Shown here: one piece after another, positions 42,713-51,108 of the stretch
How positions within the stretch are numbered: position 1 is the first letter of the stretch
Layout of the letters: the number at the start of each line of letters is the position of its first letter
NCBI GenBank assembly: GCA_001920415.1
Contig: MNJR01000051.1
Location: forward strand, 1 to 64,000
Origin: Acidobacteria bacterium 13_1_20CM_3_53_8
Lineage (GTDB): Bacteria; Acidobacteriota; Blastocatellia; Pyrinomonadales; Pyrinomonadaceae
DNA: 64,000 bases
Reading direction: 5' to 3'
The notes under the pieces: generated by a model
The model's input: the letters and a program-made list of their open reading frames with translations, nothing else
What the model was told of the DNA's origin: nothing
The model's database searches: none
Made by a program: the position numbers and the translations under genes

Positions 42713-44713
42713 GTGGTTGCATCACTCAAGCGTTGGGTTGTAGGAACTCCTATAAGAACAGAGCACGCCGCACACGAAAGACTCTCTAGAAAGACTGCGC
42801 TCGCAGTCTTTTCTTCTGACGCGCTGTCGTCAACCGCCTACGCTACGGAAGAAATTCTGCTCGTGCTGGCGGCGGCTTACGCTGCCGGACAGACCGCTGC
42901 ATTCAGCAAAGTCATACCCGTCTCAATCGGCATTGCGACTCTGTTGGTCATCGTTGCTATCAGTTACAGGCAGACGATTCGCGCTTATCCTTCGGGCGGC
43001 GGCGCGTACATCGTTGCGAAAGATAACTTGGGCACGATGGCTGGATTGATTGCAGGCGCGTCTCTGCTCGTTGACTACATACTGACGGTTTCGGTCTCTA
43101 TAGCTGCGGGTGTGGCGGCGCTGACATCTATGTTTCAGGGAACGCGCTTTTACTGGTTGGACGATCACAAGGTCGCGCTCTGCCTCTTCTTCATAGCTTT
43201 CATCGCAGTAGCAAACCTGCGAGGCGTGCGCGAATCCGGCGCGCTCTTCGCCGGGCCAACCTACGCATTTCTCGTAGCGTTCATCTTCATGATCGCCTAC
43301 GGCTTTGTTCATTACTACGCGAATCCGGGCAGCATTCCGACGCCACTCGCGCCCGGACAAGACCCTGAGCTAAAGATCGCTGAAGGATACATCATTCAAT
43401 CGCTCTCGATCTTTCTAATCTTAGGCGCGTTCTCGAACGGCTGCGCTGCGTTGACGGGTATAGAAGCCATATCAAACGGCGTGCCTGCGTTCAAGCAGCC
43501 CGAAGCTCATAACGCTTCCGTGACGCTGACATGGATGGCTGCGCTTCTGACCATTATGTTCGTGGGCACAAGCGTGATGGCCTATCTCTACAACGTTCAT
43601 CCGCATGAGCATGAGACTGTGATTTCGCAATTCGCCCGAATCATCTTTCATGGCCCTATGGGCTGGTTCTACTACGTCGTGCAGATAACTACGGCGGCAA
43701 TCCTTGTGCTCGCGGCCAACACTTCATTCGCAGACTTTCCACGTCTTGCGCAACTTCTAGCGCGCGACCGCTTCCTACCTCGTCAGTTCGCTAATCGAGG
43801 CGACCGCCTTGTCTTCTCTAACGGCGTAATCATACTGGCAGTCTTCTCAGGGCTTTTAGTCACGGCTTTCGGCGGCGACACTTCGCGCCTGATTCCGCTC
43901 TACGCCGTGGGCGTCTTTCTCTCCTTCACGCTTTCACAGACGGGCATGGTTCGCCACTGGCTCAAAGAAGGGGCTGCGTTAAGAAGGAAGGGGAGGATTG
44001 CGGGCGCGCACAAAGAGGCGTTGAATGAAGAGGGAGTAAAAATAAAGGTCGCGGATAATCCGGTTGATGAAGCTGAAGAAAAAGAGGAGGCTTCGCACTG
44101 GAAAAAATCTATCGTCATCAACGGCGTCGGCGCTATTGCGACTTTCGTAGTTCTGGTCGTCTTCATCGCAACAAAATTTATTCACGGCGCTTGGGTCGTC
44201 GTCCTTCTCATTCCGCTGCTGGTTCTGCTGTTCCGCTCTATACACAGCCACTACGTTGAAGTTGCGAAGCAGCTTTCAACCGAAGGCTTGGAGAAACTTC
44301 GTCCTATCAAGCATGAAGTGATTGTGCCGATTTCGGGAATTCATCGCGGCGTAATCAGCGCGCTGGAATACGCCAAGTCAATCGCGCCGGAGCACGTGAC
44401 AGCCGTTTACATTGACCTGGACGAAGAGGCTACTAGAAAGCTTAGAGAGAAATGGGATCAGTGGGGCGTGGGCGTAAAACTCGTCGTGCTGGCTTCGCCG
44501 TATCGTTCGCTCGTTAGACCGCTGCTAAGCTACATTGACCGTGTGGAAAGACGCGCGCACGATGATGTGGTGACTGTTGTTTTGCCTGAGTTCGTCCCGG
44601 CAAGATGGTGGCAGAACCTGCTGCACAACCAGAACTCTCTACTCTTGAAAGGCGCGCTCCTCTTCAAGAAGGGAATCGTCGTCACCAACGTCCCTTATCA
44701 TCTGGAACACTGA
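42713..44713 (+). CDS. kimA: KimA-type high-affinity potassium importer
   Basis: 667 residues from a GTG at 42713, chosen because AAGGAG lies 7 bases upstream and the protein then begins SLKRWVVGTPIRTEHAAHER, as KimA does. Earlier in-frame codons lie within the riboswitch. About 12 membrane spans run from 40 to 500, with SSDALSSTAYATEEILL, SYRQTIRAYPSGGGAYIV and AGASLLVDYILTVSVSIAAG in close agreement with KimA (YdaO) of Bacillus subtilis. A cytoplasmic domain of about 150 residues closes the protein. KimA imports K+ with protons and is inhibited by c-di-AMP; here the c-di-AMP riboswitch upstream supports the same control. Confidence 0.92.
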   Translation: MVASLKRWVVGTPIRTEHAAHERLSRKTALAVFSSDALSSTAYATEEILLVLAAAYAAGQTAAFSKVIPVSIGIATLLVIVAISYRQTIRAYPSGGGAYIVAKDNLGTMAGLIAGASLLVDYILTVSVSIAAGVAALTSMFQGTRFYWLDDHKVALCLFFIAFIAVANLRGVRESGALFAGPTYAFLVAFIFMIAYGFVHYYANPGSIPTPLAPGQDPELKIAEGYIIQSLSIFLILGAFSNGCAALTGIEAISNGVPAFKQPEAHNASVTLTWMAALLTIMFVGTSVMAYLYNVHPHEHETVISQFARIIFHGPMGWFYYVVQITTAAILVLAANTSFADFPRLAQLLARDRFLPRQFANRGDRLVFSNGVIILAVFSGLLVTAFGGDTSRLIPLYAVGVFLSFTLSQTGMVRHWLKEGAALRRKGRIAGAHKEALNEEGVKIKVADNPVDEAEEKEEASHWKKSIVINGVGAIATFVVLVVFIATKFIHGAWVVVLLIPLLVLLFRSIHSHYVEVAKQLSTEGLEKLRPIKHEVIVPISGIHRGVISALEYAKSIAPEHVTAVYIDLDEEATRKLREKWDQWGVGVKLVVLASPYRSLVRPLLSYIDRVERRAHDDVVTVVLPEFVPARWWQNLLHNQNSLLLKGALLFKKGIVVTNVPYHLEH

Positions 44714-44715
44714 GA

Positions 44716-44957
44716 AGAACAGTTTTTAGTTTTTATAGCGGTTCTCACTTGGGTGCGACCACTCTGATCAAGGCATGCAGGTCAGTACCGCCTGCGGTAG
44801 CGGGCGGGTATCGGTGCGGCTACGACCCGCCCGCTACCGCAGGCGGTACTGACATGAGTCGCATTCAAGTGAGAACCGCTATAGTTTTCAGTTTTCAGAA
44901 AGAAGCGAACTGCTTTTCACTGAAAACTTAAAACTTAAAACTTAAAACTGAAAACTA
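44716..44957. repeat. Triple-nested palindrome: family D around a TATAGCGGTTCTC hairpin around family C
   Basis: The outer words are CAGTTTTTAGTTTTT and AAAACTGAAAACT (D type). The middle arms are ATAGCGGTTCTCACTTG (near 44735) and its exact complement CAAGTGAGAACCGCTAT (near 44864). The centre is a family C pair at 44781-44808 and 44826-44853. The order suggests successive insertion. Confidence 0.88.
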
Positions 44958-45323
44958 TTCTTCTTGTCCGCGCGTTGCCAGGAAGCAGGAGCGGCAGTAC
45001 ACGGGTCGTCCTTGCGAAGGGTAGAAGGGAACTGTGGTCTGTTGGCCGCAATGGGCGCATTGAACGGAGACTTCTACGCGCTGGCGCTGGCCTGATGCCT
45101 GAGCGGCTGCTATGGCTGCGAGCCGTTCGTTCTTAGCTTGCTTGCATGGCTTGCATCGCTTCGGCTCGTTCTTCAGACCTTTGTCATGAAAAAAGACCTG
45201 TTCGCCAGCAGTCCAGATGAAATCCTCGCCGCAGTCAACGCACTGTATTGTGCGATCCTCGAATTCCATCTCTGCTTGACTCCATTTACCGTTTGATTCG
45301 GCAGTAGCCTGAGCGTGTGACAT
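44955..45323 (-). CDS. Zinc-ribbon protein with CxxC-x17-CxxC domain
   Basis: About 122 residues from an ATG at 45323, where GGGGGAG lies about 7 bases upstream. The first domain (about 27-65) has CVDCGED and CKPC with the FHDKGL segment seen in zf-trcl-type ribbons. The second is CAHC, 17 residues, then CRSC, the pattern of the CxxC-x17-CxxC family. Both should bind zinc. A paralogue with the same two domains lies at 61708. The function is unknown; nucleic-acid binding is a guess. Confidence 0.8.
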   Translation of the reverse strand: MSHAQATAESNGKWSQAEMEFEDRTIQCVDCGEDFIWTAGEQVFFHDKGLKNEPKRCKPCKQAKNERLAAIAAAQASGQRQRVEVSVQCAHCGQQTTVPFYPSQGRPVYCRSCFLATRGQEE

Positions 45324-45398
45324 GGTGTGCTCCCCCAAGTTTGTTCTCACTGCCCGCGATTCGTTCGTGCGCGACTGTTGTCGGAAGGAGAGTCGCAA

Positions 45399-45660
45399 TA
45401 CGTGCGATGCGCGGGTTTCATTTCATTGTTGTGCAGATTAGCGAGGCGACTGCTATCCGTTCGAGATAGCAAGCAACAACGATTGACGCGGCTGTAATAA
45501 TATTAAAAGCGCGGGATTGATGCGTATGCGGGGCGTATGATCTGTAAAACCCAGCCGCTGACAGTTGAAAAGTATATCCATGTCAAAACAGTGTCAAGCA
45601 TTTTCGTAACCATTTTTCGGATGCGGGTAAATTTGAGTTGAGCGGTGAGGGGATTTGAGA
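45399..45660. other. Upstream region of the zinc-ribbon gene, no clear feature
   Basis: An AT-rich stretch between the zinc-ribbon gene and the next palindrome. I saw no convincing promoter pair or hairpin in it. Confidence 0.35.
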
Positions 45661-45793
45661 TTAACCGCCGCAGGGCGCAGAGAAGAATTTAATCTGAAAT
45701 CTCAAATCTGAAATTTCAAATCTCAAATGCTTTATTCTTCCCTCTGCTTCCTCCGTGTCCTCTGCGAATACCTCTGCGTCCTGCGGCGGTTAA
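45661..45793. repeat. Long palindrome of TTAACCGCCGCAGG type with AAATCTC words inside
   Basis: The outer arms TTAACCGCCGCAGGGCGCAG and CTGCGTCCTGCGGCGGTTAA are near-perfect complements. Between them lie AATCTGAAATCTCAAATCTG words on one side and CTCTGCTTCCTCCGTGTCC on the other. Confidence 0.82.
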
Positions 45794-45893
45794 ATCATCT
45801 TTCAATCACTCTCAACAACAATATGACTTGCTACAATTTTTGGGTAGCGGGTCAATTTCAGAATAGAAGCGCAGAAGGGAAAGGAAATAGAGA

Positions 45894-45976
45894 AGATAAT
45901 CCACTAAATCACACTAAACTACACGAAACGAAAGATTCCCTCTTCGTGTTATTTCGTGTGATTTGGTGGATTATCT
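45894..45976. repeat. Long palindrome, family A copy 6
   Basis: AGATAATCCACTAAATCACA pairs with TGTGATTTGGTGGATTATCT, with inner ACTACACGAAACG. It lies 150 bases before purD. The gap 45324-46128 otherwise holds only the preceding palindrome. Confidence 0.87.
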
Positions 45977-46128
45977 TTTGGCTCTTTCTTCTATCGCCAA
46001 TGTTGATCTCAATCTCAAACTGACCCACTACACGTTTTCTAATAGCTTGACAGCAAAGTTACGTCGTGACAGCATCCGCGCTGCTTCACGCAATTGTTCA
46101 TCGTTAGAATGAAGAGAGAAACGCTGTA

Positions 46129-47430
46129 ATGAATCTTCTTGTCATTGGCTCTGGCGGGCGCGAGCACGCGCTTGTATGGGCATTGAGGAAAGGGCACGAC
46201 GCAAGTTTGAGCATCGCTTGCGCACAGGGAAACGCAGGTATAGCTGAGATAGCAGAGTGCGTCCAAATCAATCCGACGGACACTGGCGCACTGGCCGAGT
46301 TCGCAGTAGAGAAGAGAATTGATCTTACAATCGTAGGCCCGGAAGCTCCGCTCGCTCTGGGTTTGGTTGACGAATTCGAGCGGCGCGGTCTCTTAATCGC
46401 TGGCGCGAATCAAATGGCCGCACGACTCGAAGCAAGCAAGGCTTTCGCCAAAGATTTCATGGCGCGCCACAATATTCCTACGGCGCGATACCAGATTGTA
46501 AGCTCGCCCGAAGAAGCCCAAAAAATTCTCAATCGCGGCGAGTTCGGCACAGAGAACGATCCGGTCGTTGTGAAGGCTGACGGACTTGCGGCTGGCAAAG
46601 GGGTTGTCGTCGCACGGTCACGCGCGGAAGCAGAAGAGGCCATAAACGACCTGATGGTTGGCGGCGCAGTCGGAGCGGAAGCCGCGCGACGCGTAATTAT
46701 TGAAGAAGCGCTTGCTGGGCGCGAAGCCTCGCTTCTCTTATTTTCCGACGGGCGCGATTACGCGCTCATGCCAGCCGCGCGCGATCACAAGCGTATAGGC
46801 GAAGGCGACACAGGCCCGAATACAGGCGGCATGGGCGCAATCACGGACGCGAGTGTGCTAGACGAAGAGACGCTCCAACAAGTTGTTCGTGAAATAGTAG
46901 AGCCTACGCTTGAAGGGGCGCGTGCTGACGGCTTCGCTTTTCGCGGCGTGCTCTTCATAGGATTAATGCTGACCGAAGAAGGCGCGCGCGTGCTCGAATA
47001 CAATGTGCGATTCGGCGACCCGGAAGCGCAGGCGATTCTTGTAAGACTCGAAAGCAATCTCATTGAAATCATGGAATCGGTCGCGCGCGGGGCTGGATTA
47101 GACCGAACAGAAGTTCGCTGGTCTGATGAATCTTCCGCATGCGTAGTCCTGGCCGCGCGCGGTTATCCTGCGCGCCCTGAAACAGGAGACAGCATCACGG
47201 GTCTGAAACGCGCAGCGGAAATTCCGGGCGTACAAATCTTCCACGCTGGAACAGCGCGCTCGGCAGAAGGCCAAACAATCACATCCGGCGGTCGCGTCCT
47301 CGGCATCACTTCAAGCGCCGTTGATTTGGACACCGCTCTACGCAGATGTTATGACACGATTGATTGTATTAGCTGGAACGGTATGCAGTATCGGCGCGAC
47401 ATAGGAAGATTCGGAGGAAGGAAAAAGTAA
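46129..47430 (+). CDS. purD: Phosphoribosylamine-glycine ligase
   Basis: 433 residues, the usual length of bacterial PurD. The N-terminal domain begins MNLLVIGSGGREHALVWAL. The ATP-grasp region contains DPVVVKADGLAAGKGVVVA and GPNTGGMGAI, and the metal-binding EYNVRFGDPEAQ. The enzyme joins glycine to phosphoribosylamine with ATP in purine synthesis. No other purine gene is adjacent, which is common outside operon-rich lineages. The last codons and the TAA stop are part of a family B palindrome. Confidence 0.95.
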   Translation: MNLLVIGSGGREHALVWALRKGHDASLSIACAQGNAGIAEIAECVQINPTDTGALAEFAVEKRIDLTIVGPEAPLALGLVDEFERRGLLIAGANQMAARLEASKAFAKDFMARHNIPTARYQIVSSPEEAQKILNRGEFGTENDPVVVKADGLAAGKGVVVARSRAEAEEAINDLMVGGAVGAEAARRVIIEEALAGREASLLLFSDGRDYALMPAARDHKRIGEGDTGPNTGGMGAITDASVLDEETLQQVVREIVEPTLEGARADGFAFRGVLFIGLMLTEEGARVLEYNVRFGDPEAQAILVRLESNLIEIMESVARGAGLDRTEVRWSDESSACVVLAARGYPARPETGDSITGLKRAAEIPGVQIFHAGTARSAEGQTITSGGRVLGITSSAVDLDTALRRCYDTIDCISWNGMQYRRDIGRFGGRKK

Positions 47431-47563
47431 AAAGTAAAAAGGTAAAAGGCAAAAGGAGAAGAATAGAGGTTAGAAGTAAGTTAATCGCTTTGCTAACCTC
47501 TAATCTCCAACTTCTAGCCTCTTCTTCTTTACTTTTGCCTTTTACCTTTTTCCTTTTTACTTT
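47422..47563. repeat. Long palindrome, family B copy 4, with inner pair
   Basis: GAAAAAGTAAAAAGTAAAAA and AAAAGG words face CTTTTACCTTTTTCC and TTTTTACTTTC. Inside is a second pair, AGAGGTTAGAAGTAAG and CTAACCTCTAATC. It contains the purD stop codon. Confidence 0.88.
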
Positions 47564-47724
47564 CTACGCGCGCTCAACTCCTGCTATACTTTCCCCAGAA
47601 AGCTGGCCGGTAAATTGCAACCGTCCTGTCCGAACGTGCGTACTAACAGAGGCGGCGTCGGACGCAGGGGTGGGTGCTCGCAGCTTTCGCAAGATAAGAA
47701 AGACGCCTGGAGGATGAGAAGAAG

Positions 47725-48504
47725 ATGGGACTTTGGAGCAGAATGAAGCGTTCGTTCCGCGCTATGTTCGGCGGGATTATTGAGAAGACTGAAGACCCGG
47801 AACTCATTCTTCAGCAGACCATACGAGACATGCGCGACCGCGTGCCTGAGTTGAACAACTCTGTGGCGCAGGTGATGGCGACCGAGAAGCTCCTGTCGAA
47901 GAGCAAGGAGCGATTGGAGAGCCAGGTCGTTGATCTGGATTCAAAAATCAAAGCTTCGGTGAAGATGGGGCGCGACGACATCGCTACGGCTTACATAGGC
48001 CAGTTGCAGCAGGCGCAGGTTGATCTGCAAAAGACTTCGCAGCAACTTGAACACGCGCAACTCGCATCCAAACAGGCGCTCAAGGCGCGCGATAATTATG
48101 TGCTACAGATGCAGCGGCGCACAGCCGAGGCCATGCAGCTCATAAATCAGTCGAAGCAAGCGAAGCTTCAAGAGCAACTTGCTCAGACTATGGAGTCGTT
48201 CGAGTTGGGCGACGACGCTTCGACCTTCAACGAGATGCGCGACAAGATTGACCGCCGCGCGGCGGCAGCCGAAGCGAAGATGCAGTTGGGCACGGCCTCG
48301 GTTGATTCGCAGATGCACGAGATTGAGCGCGAGGCGATGGACATGCAGTTGCAGGACAAGCTACTCGACTACAAGCGGCAGATGGGATTGCTGCCTGCGT
48401 CAACCGGAGGTGCGGAGCCGGGCGCGCTGCCTGCGCAGGGCGAAACGAGCGCGAGCAACGAGACGCGCCAGATGGTGAAAGAGGGAGACGGCAGTGCGGC
48501 CTGA
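47725..48504 (+). CDS. pspA: PspA/IM30 family protein
   Basis: 259 residues. The start MGLWSRMKRSFRAMFGGIIE contains the amphipathic N-terminal helix, and EDPELILQQTIRDM is the usual family sequence. Residues about 25-215 are long alpha-helical coiled coil, and the Pro/Gly/Ala-rich tail is likely disordered. PspA proteins of the ESCRT-III superfamily bind and remodel stressed membranes. GAAGAAG precedes the start codon. The next gene, 80 bases downstream, encodes a membrane coiled-coil protein and probably belongs to the same operon. Confidence 0.9.
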   Translation: MGLWSRMKRSFRAMFGGIIEKTEDPELILQQTIRDMRDRVPELNNSVAQVMATEKLLSKSKERLESQVVDLDSKIKASVKMGRDDIATAYIGQLQQAQVDLQKTSQQLEHAQLASKQALKARDNYVLQMQRRTAEAMQLINQSKQAKLQEQLAQTMESFELGDDASTFNEMRDKIDRRAAAAEAKMQLGTASVDSQMHEIEREAMDMQLQDKLLDYKRQMGLLPASTGGAEPGALPAQGETSASNETRQMVKEGDGSAA

Positions 48505-48584
48505 ATCTGCTCGTGCGAGCAGAATCGAAATGGCGCGCGCGTCCTCTCGTTTTGAAAAATTTCCTTAAGCTTTGATTCAAGGCC

Positions 48585-49418
48585 ATGGCAGAGTTACCCA
48601 AGATTGATTTGCAATATTTGAAGGAAGCGGTCAAAGAACCCGTCAATTTCTGGGGCATGGCGGGTTTCGCCGTCGCTGCCGCTTACACACAATCACTGAT
48701 ACCCTTGGGCTGCGCCCTGGCCGCCGAAGGACTTTATCTAGCTACAGTGCCAGCAAGCTCACTTTACAGGCGATTGGTTGACAGCCGCGAGAAGAAGCGT
48801 CTGCGCGCTCTACGTGAGAAGCAGCGCGAGGAGATGATTAAGGGATTCGACCCGCGCGAGCGCGAGGCCGTTGAATACCTGCGTTGGATGAAGAACCAGA
48901 TTTACTCTAACTACAGAAAGTTCACGGGCGCGCGCGAGCTTCCAGCGAACATACAGAGTCTTGACCAGCGCTGGGAAGATTTCGTTGATCTTCTGGACGT
49001 TTACCGCCGTCGCAAAAATCACCTGCGCTCGATCAATCGTCAGGCCGTTCAGAATCAGTTGACACAGGCCGAGCGCTCGGCAGAAACAGCGCCTGACAAC
49101 CGCACGCGCCGCGTTAATCTTGCGAACGTAGAAATCCTGAAGCGCCGCGTCGCGCAGTTCAACGAACTCGAACGCTCTGTCAAACTGGTCGAAGGCCAAC
49201 TGCAATCTATAGAAAACTTCTTCGGGCTTGTGAACGATCAGGTCGTGACGCTGCCTACGCCAGAAAGAGTCTCCTCGCTTGACTTCGAGCAGTTGAGCGA
49301 TTCCATAGCGATGACCAAGCAGATGCTCGAAGACACTTCAGACACTTTCGCCGCGCTAGACAGCCACAACCGCGACTACGGCAACTACGACATGTTGCCA
49401 AGCGCGCCTACGAAATAA
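48585..49418 (+). CDS. Membrane coiled-coil protein cotranscribed with pspA
   Basis: 277 residues. A hydrophobic hairpin lies at about 20-57 (GMAGFAVAAAYTQSLIPLG and the following span), and the rest is soluble and mostly helical with many Arg, Glu and Gln. No catalytic motif is present. Position behind pspA with an 80-base gap suggests a role in the same membrane-stress response, perhaps as a membrane receptor for PspA. A strong terminator follows. Confidence 0.7.
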   Translation: MAELPKIDLQYLKEAVKEPVNFWGMAGFAVAAAYTQSLIPLGCALAAEGLYLATVPASSLYRRLVDSREKKRLRALREKQREEMIKGFDPREREAVEYLRWMKNQIYSNYRKFTGARELPANIQSLDQRWEDFVDLLDVYRRRKNHLRSINRQAVQNQLTQAERSAETAPDNRTRRVNLANVEILKRRVAQFNELERSVKLVEGQLQSIENFFGLVNDQVVTLPTPERVSSLDFEQLSDSIAMTKQMLEDTSDTFAALDSHNRDYGNYDMLPSAPTK

Positions 49419-49438
49419 GAACGGCATAAAAGAGATCA

Positions 49439-49480
49439 AGACGGCGCGGAAGAGATGTTTCATTCTTCAGCGCCGTCTCG
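49439..49480 (+). terminator. Rho-independent terminator of the pspA operon
   Basis: AGACGGCGC pairs perfectly with GCGCCGTCT across a loop of about 22 bases, and CGCCTTT follows. It begins 21 bases after the stop codon. Confidence 0.8.
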
Positions 49481-49545
49481 CCTTTGCTCCTGCTTATTTC
49501 AGCCACCGAATACCGAATTGAAATTATAAGGCGAGAACGAAGCCT

Positions 49546-49617
49546 ATCCACGCGCAGCACACGAAGCCACACGAAAATAGAATCTCTTTCGTGTGGCTTC
49601 GTGTGATGCGCGTGGAT
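49546..49617. repeat. Long palindrome, family A copy 7
   Basis: ATCCACGCGCAGCACACGAA and GCCACACGAAA pair with TTTCGTGTGGCTTCGTGTGA and the rest. The word AATACCGAATTG lies upstream, as in copies 4 and 5. It sits between convergent genes. Confidence 0.9.
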
Positions 49618-49650
49618 CATTATTTACTTCTCTACACTCCTACGGAAGCT

Positions 49651-50637
49651 TTATTCTTTAGCGACCATTTCACCTTTCAGAATATTCTCAAGCGCCTCTT
49701 CATTCAGCCTATAAGATTCATTGCAGAAGTGGCACGTCATCACTGCGCCGCGATCTTCGCGCAGCATTGATTCAACTTCCGAACGATCAACCGAAGAGAT
49801 AAGCGACACCGCGCGCTCGTAAGAGCAAGGGCAAGCGAAGCTCACACGCTTTTCATCCAGAATTTCAAACTCCACTTCGCCGAGCGCCGTGCGTAGCAGG
49901 TCAACGGGGCGCGCGCCCTCACTTATCATCTGCGTAGTGTGCGGCGTATGGCTGACACCCGATTCAATCGCCGCGATTGTTTTATCGTCCGCGCCGGGCA
50001 TGATTTGAATCATCAAACCTCCGGCAGCCGCTACGAAAGCTTCGCGCTCATCTGCGGCGCGCAGTAGAACTCCAAGGCTGACAGCCGAAGGAATCTGTTC
50101 GGACATCGTAAGGTAGTATGCAAAGTCTTCCGCTATCTCGCCCGAAGTGATGGGCACAGAGCCTCTATACGGCTCGCGGTAAAGACCCACGTCGTAACCC
50201 GACTCGCGTATTACATAGAACATGCCGTTGCCAACAACTGCGCTCACGTCGAACTTTCCTTTTTCGTTTAGCGGCACCTCAGCATCAGGATTGCGAACGT
50301 AACCGCGCACCTCGCCGCGCGCGTTCGCCTCCGCAGTAATGCCGCCGATTAGCCCATCGCTCACTATCTGCACCGTCAGCCGGTCAAGCTCTTTCAAACT
50401 CGACGCTAGAAGAAGCGTGCCCGTCAACGTGCGACCAAGCGCGGCTGTTACGGTCGGACTCGTGACGTGACGGCGCGCGGCTTCAGCCACTAGGTCGGTC
50501 GTCACGGTTGCTATGCAGCGAACAGTCCCGCCTGCGGCTGTCGCCAGAACCAGCGAATCCTCTTCTGCTTTTATAATGTTTCCCAACACCCTTTTCTCGA
50601 CTTTCTCTTTTTGACTAACTGCCAGCCTCGGTCGCAT
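49651..50637 (-). CDS. hslO: Redox-regulated chaperone Hsp33
   Basis: 328 residues. The N-terminal domain has the family pattern from about residue 20 (LVLATAAGGTVRCIAT) and TAALGRTLTGTLLLASSLK. The C-terminal zinc switch is complete: CPCSYER and CHFCNESY, about 30 residues apart. Under oxidation these four cysteines form disulfides, zinc is lost and the chaperone becomes active. Known Hsp33 proteins are near 290 residues, so the first 15-20 residues may be an extension or the start may be further in. It is convergent with the pspA pair. Confidence 0.92.
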   Translation of the reverse strand: MRPRLAVSQKEKVEKRVLGNIIKAEEDSLVLATAAGGTVRCIATVTTDLVAEAARRHVTSPTVTAALGRTLTGTLLLASSLKELDRLTVQIVSDGLIGGITAEANARGEVRGYVRNPDAEVPLNEKGKFDVSAVVGNGMFYVIRESGYDVGLYREPYRGSVPITSGEIAEDFAYYLTMSEQIPSAVSLGVLLRAADEREAFVAAAGGLMIQIMPGADDKTIAAIESGVSHTPHTTQMISEGARPVDLLRTALGEVEFEILDEKRVSFACPCSYERAVSLISSVDRSEVESMLREDRGAVMTCHFCNESYRLNEEALENILKGEMVAKE

Positions 50638-51108
50638 AATTAAACCGAAGCAAATTAGAGCGAATTGTGCCTCCTATATTGTATGCCCTATAAGGCTCCG
50701 TGCCGGGCGGAAAATAAATTTTGAGGAGAAGTTTCAGCGCCCAAATTCTTTTAAACTCGCCGGAAATTATTGATAAGGCTGACAATCTTGGATGTTAATG
50801 TGGATTCTCAGGTTGCACATTCTATTGGATTGAAAAAAAAGGTGAACACAACATATTGACATTCCCGAAAATTGTATGTATAGTCCGCGACGCTTAGACG
50901 AAACCATTAGAGCAGAGATGCTCTTACGGGCCTTGAGCGCTCTGCCAGGAGTTTTGTCGCCAGCGTTGTTGTAGGCCAACCGAAGTAAACGAAACAAAAT
51001 TTTAGAAGAGGCGCGCCCCGAATTTTGAACGCGCCAAATTTTTTCTGACGTCATAAGTGTCCGCGCTCTCCGAGTCCCCTTTAGCGCGGGAAAGGCAAGA
51101 TTAAAAGA
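50638..51108. other. Divergent control region between hslO and nrdJ
   Basis: About 470 bases. It holds a strong plus-strand promoter at 50856-50884 and a leader of about 220 bases. The leader can form hairpins such as GAGCAGAGATGCTC and GGCGCGCC-type pairs near 51015-51045. There is no B12-box (GCCACTG-like) sequence, so it does not look like a cobalamin riboswitch. An imperfect NrdR-like ACACAACATATTG lies at about 50846-50858. Confidence 0.45.
50856..50884 (+). promoter_or_regulatory. Strong sigma-70-type promoter of nrdJ
   Basis: Consensus TTGACA at 50856-50861, a 17-base spacer, then TATAGT at 50879-50884. The expected transcript start near 50891 leaves a leader of about 218 bases before the nrdJ start codon. 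Confidence 0.75.

Noticed and set aside
50885-51108. Cobalamin riboswitch before nrdJ
   Set aside because: The B12-box and the usual core sequences are absent.
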